Source: Nocardia kruczakiae NBRC 101016 (GTDB taxonomy: Bacteria; Actinomycetota; Actinomycetes; Mycobacteriales; Mycobacteriaceae). Taken from it: a stretch of DNA of 64,000 bases. Shown here piece by piece: positions 62,109 through 64,000 of the stretch (the first letter of the stretch is position 1; each line of letters starts with the position of its first letter). Under the pieces are notes generated by a model. That model had not been told where the DNA came from and made no database searches. It saw only the letters and a list, made by a program, of their open reading frames with translations. The translations under genes were made by a program, and so were the position numbers. The stretch lies in contig NZ_BDBL01000010.1 of NCBI RefSeq assembly GCF_001612965.1, forward strand, positions 1 to 64,000. Reading direction: 5' to 3'.

Positions 62109-63197
62109 ATGCATCTGGTATCGCAATTCGAGTTGCAAGCCAAGGCCTGCGACAAGCTCGGTTCACCGCTGTACGGCTCCCTGCTGCGCGATATCGCGCG
62201 CGATATCGACGATCGCGGACCCTGCGCCGCGGTTCTGGAGGGCTACGAGGACATCGACTTCGATTCCGCGGTGCCGCTGCGCCTGCTGGCCGGTGTGCAC
62301 GCGCTGGTATTGTCCGGCGCCGCAAGCGATCTCGCTCCGTTCTATCCCAGCTCGGGAGCGTCGGTGCGCACTCACGATCCCGCCGGCGCGTGGGCTCCGT
62401 TCCGTCGGATCGTGGCCGATCGGACCGAGTGGATTCGCGACTGGCTGACTCGTCCGCCGCAGACCAACGAGGTCGGGCGGGCCGTGCCGCTGCTGGCCGG
62501 GCTGCTCGCGGCGGTCGATGTGACGCCGTTGCCGATCCGGCTGCTCGAGCTGGGCGCCAGCGGCGGACTCAACCTGCGCGCCGACCATTTCCGGTGGGAC
62601 AGTGGCGATATCGGCTGGGGCCCGCAGGATTCACCGGTCACGATCGCGGACGCGTGGCGAGGGCCGGTCCCGCCGTGGCTGGCCGGTGCGGTGCGACGCC
62701 ATCCGCGGATCACGGTCGTCGAGCGACGCGGGTGCGATCCGACGCCGTTGGATCCCTTGTCGCCGCGCGACGCGCTCGCATTGCGCGCCTATGTCTGGCC
62801 GGATCAGCAGGCGCGTGCGGCCCGGCTCGACGGAGCGTTGCGACTGGCGGAGAAGATCCCGGTCGATATCGCCGTGACCGGGGCCCGAGACTTCCTCGCC
62901 GGCATCGAGGTGGAGCCCGGCACGCTGACCGTGGTGTGGCATTCGGTGATGCGCCAATACGTCGGCAAGGACGAATGGCAGGCGGTCACCGCCGAACTGG
63001 ATCGGCTGGCCGCGGCCTCGCGCGCCGAGGCCGGATTCGCCTGTGTCGCTTTCGAACCGCAGAACAACTCCGACGATCGCAACGGGTTCCGGCTCACCGT
63101 CCGGATCGGCGACAACGAGCCGGTGATCCTCGCCCGTGCGATGCCGCACGGCGTGCCCACGTTCGCCTACCCGCTCGACGATCCCCGCACGGCCTAG
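62109..63197 (+). CDS. DUF2332 family protein (362 aa)
   Basis: A full-length DUF2332 protein with features LRLLAGVHALVLSGAASDL, IRLLELGASGGLNLRADHF and WHSVMRQYV. The LELGASGGLNL segment resembles the glycine motif of a methyltransferase-type Rossmann fold, but no methylation has been shown. ATG at 62109 is used; the frame extends far upstream but only mirrors the citrate synthase gene. It is divergent from the HTH-citrate synthase gene and may share its regulation. Confidence 0.85.
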   Translation: MHLVSQFELQAKACDKLGSPLYGSLLRDIARDIDDRGPCAAVLEGYEDIDFDSAVPLRLLAGVHALVLSGAASDLAPFYPSSGASVRTHDPAGAWAPFRRIVADRTEWIRDWLTRPPQTNEVGRAVPLLAGLLAAVDVTPLPIRLLELGASGGLNLRADHFRWDSGDIGWGPQDSPVTIADAWRGPVPPWLAGAVRRHPRITVVERRGCDPTPLDPLSPRDALALRAYVWPDQQARAARLDGALRLAEKIPVDIAVTGARDFLAGIEVEPGTLTVVWHSVMRQYVGKDEWQAVTAELDRLAAASRAEAGFACVAFEPQNNSDDRNGFRLTVRIGDNEPVILARAMPHGVPTFAYPLDDPRTA

Positions 63198-63355
63198 TGG
63201 TGGCCGGCCGCTCCGACAAGGGTGATACAGCGGACGGTGCCGGGCGCGCTGTCGCGTCGCCGCCGGCCGAACCGGCATCCGCAGCCGCCGCCCAATTCCC
63301 CGGCTGCACCCCTCCGGCAGCCGAGGAGTCGGCTATTCAATTCAACGGGAAATAT

Positions 63356-64000
63356 TCAGTCTCCGAGACGGTTTCGCACGGAATGATTCGCGTGAATGAC
63401 ATCCGTGGCGTCCCAGCGGTCCTTCGCGGCTACCCATCGCGGCAGGTCGGAGCCGAACAAGCGCTCCGGCGCCGTTGCGCTCTCGGTGAAGCTGCTGATG
63501 TCACGATCCGATCGGACGGTGGCGACGGCAGCCGTCAGCGCCTGGAATCCGGTTGCGGCCGCTTCGGCCGCGGCTGGGTGGGGAGCTACGGCGACGGCGA
63601 ACAACAGCGCCGCGGATCCGCGGACAGGGCTCGCTTCGCTGCGGTCGAGGGCGCCGCCGAGGTGGCGCAGTTCGACCGAGGTGAGTGTATCGGCGGGACC
63701 GTCGGTCACCGCGGTGACGATCGCGTCGACCACCTCTGCGGGCAGCGTCCGGAGCAGCGCGCTGCACCCGAGCGCCGGGACCGGAACCGGCGGATCCATA
63801 TGCAGGCCGGCGAGCGTCGACGGTGCGACGACATCGAATGTGTCGACAAGAGGCGATAATTCACGCAGCGGCGCGAGCAGATCGTGTGCCGTCGCCGTGT
63901 CGGCTTGTATGACGGCCTCGATGATCGCGAAGGCCCGTCCGGCGAACATCGGTGGGGCGTCGGGCGCATCGGGGAAGCGCAGTACTCGTACCACGGAGGT
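63356..64000 (-). CDS. FAD-linked oxidase C-terminal part, cut by the window edge
   Basis: The stop is at 63356 and the frame runs off the window at 64000, so only the last ~215 residues are seen. The end DVIHANHSVR is typical of the C-terminus of berberine-bridge/GlcD-like FAD-binding oxidoreductases, as is the FRFPD-like VRVLRFPDAPDAP and the substrate domain that follows. The FAD-binding half lies outside. Substrate unknown. Confidence 0.7.
   Translation of the reverse strand, partial: TSVVRVLRFPDAPDAPPMFAGRAFAIIEAVIQADTATAHDLLAPLRELSPLVDTFDVVAPSTLAGLHMDPPVPVPALGCSALLRTLPAEVVDAIVTAVTDGPADTLTSVELRHLGGALDRSEASPVRGSAALLFAVAVAPHPAAAEAAATGFQALTAAVATVRSDRDISSFTESATAPERLFGSDLPRWVAAKDRWDATDVIHANHSVRNRLGD

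Overview
The window is chromosomal DNA from a high-GC actinobacterium, most likely Nocardia or a close mycolic-acid-producing relative. I infer this from the type VII (ESX) secreted-protein genes of the WXG100 kind, the DUF2510 domains, an acyl-CoA desaturase of the mycobacterial type, an F420-type PPOX oxidoreductase, a CYTH-CHAD protein, and the frequent GTG/TTG starts and ATGA/GTGA overlaps. I saw no rRNA, tRNA, CRISPR array or transposase.

Left part (0.1-9.0 kb). A minus-strand type VII polymorphic-toxin operon has two WXG100 proteins, a 475-aa toxin ending in an HExxH metallopeptidase-like domain, and three small downstream genes, one of which may encode immunity. Next come a DEDDh exonuclease with DUF2510, TerB-like, BRCT and zinc-ribbon parts, a coupled hypothetical gene, a decayed stretch, a dapA paralogue and a DUF3048 lipoprotein with a hexanucleotide repeat.

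Centre (9.3-47.0 kb) is a defence island. Its backbone is a complete type 2 BREX / phage growth limitation (Pgl) system on the minus strand: pglW-pglX (47.0-38.9 kb) and pglY-pglZ-brxD-brxHI (27.3-17.0 kb). Within each block the genes overlap by 4 bases or lie 12 bases apart. The two blocks are separated by about 11.7 kb of cargo: an OLD-type ATPase-TOPRIM nuclease, an Mrr-like nuclease fused to an SF2 helicase with eight helicase-associated repeats, an XRE-TPR regulator with an SGNH hydrolase, small unknown genes, a Fic protein with its own operator array, and a higBA-like toxin-antitoxin pair whose toxin lacks its usual N-terminus. Beyond brxHI lie qatB- and qatC-like genes without qatA or qatD, a convergent 1166-aa SF1 helicase with a long coiled coil, and an HSDR_N nuclease-like protein. 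The qatBC-helicase group and the OLD/Mrr-helicase pair are the best candidates for undescribed defence modules.

Right part (47.4-64 kb) is mostly ordinary chromosome: a PASTA lipoprotein coupled to an ESX-type gene broken by an apparent one-base deletion, a fatty acid desaturase, an F420/PPOX oxidoreductase, a haloalkane dehalogenase-like hydrolase, an autoregulated XRE/membrane-protein pair, an AraC regulator divergent from a quinone-oxidoreductase-like enzyme, membrane proteins, an antibiotic-biosynthesis-monooxygenase-fold protein, a CYTH-CHAD protein, a proline iminopeptidase, an HTH-citrate synthase fusion divergent from a DUF2332 gene across a perfect 16-bp palindrome, and the end of an FAD-linked oxidase cut by the window edge.
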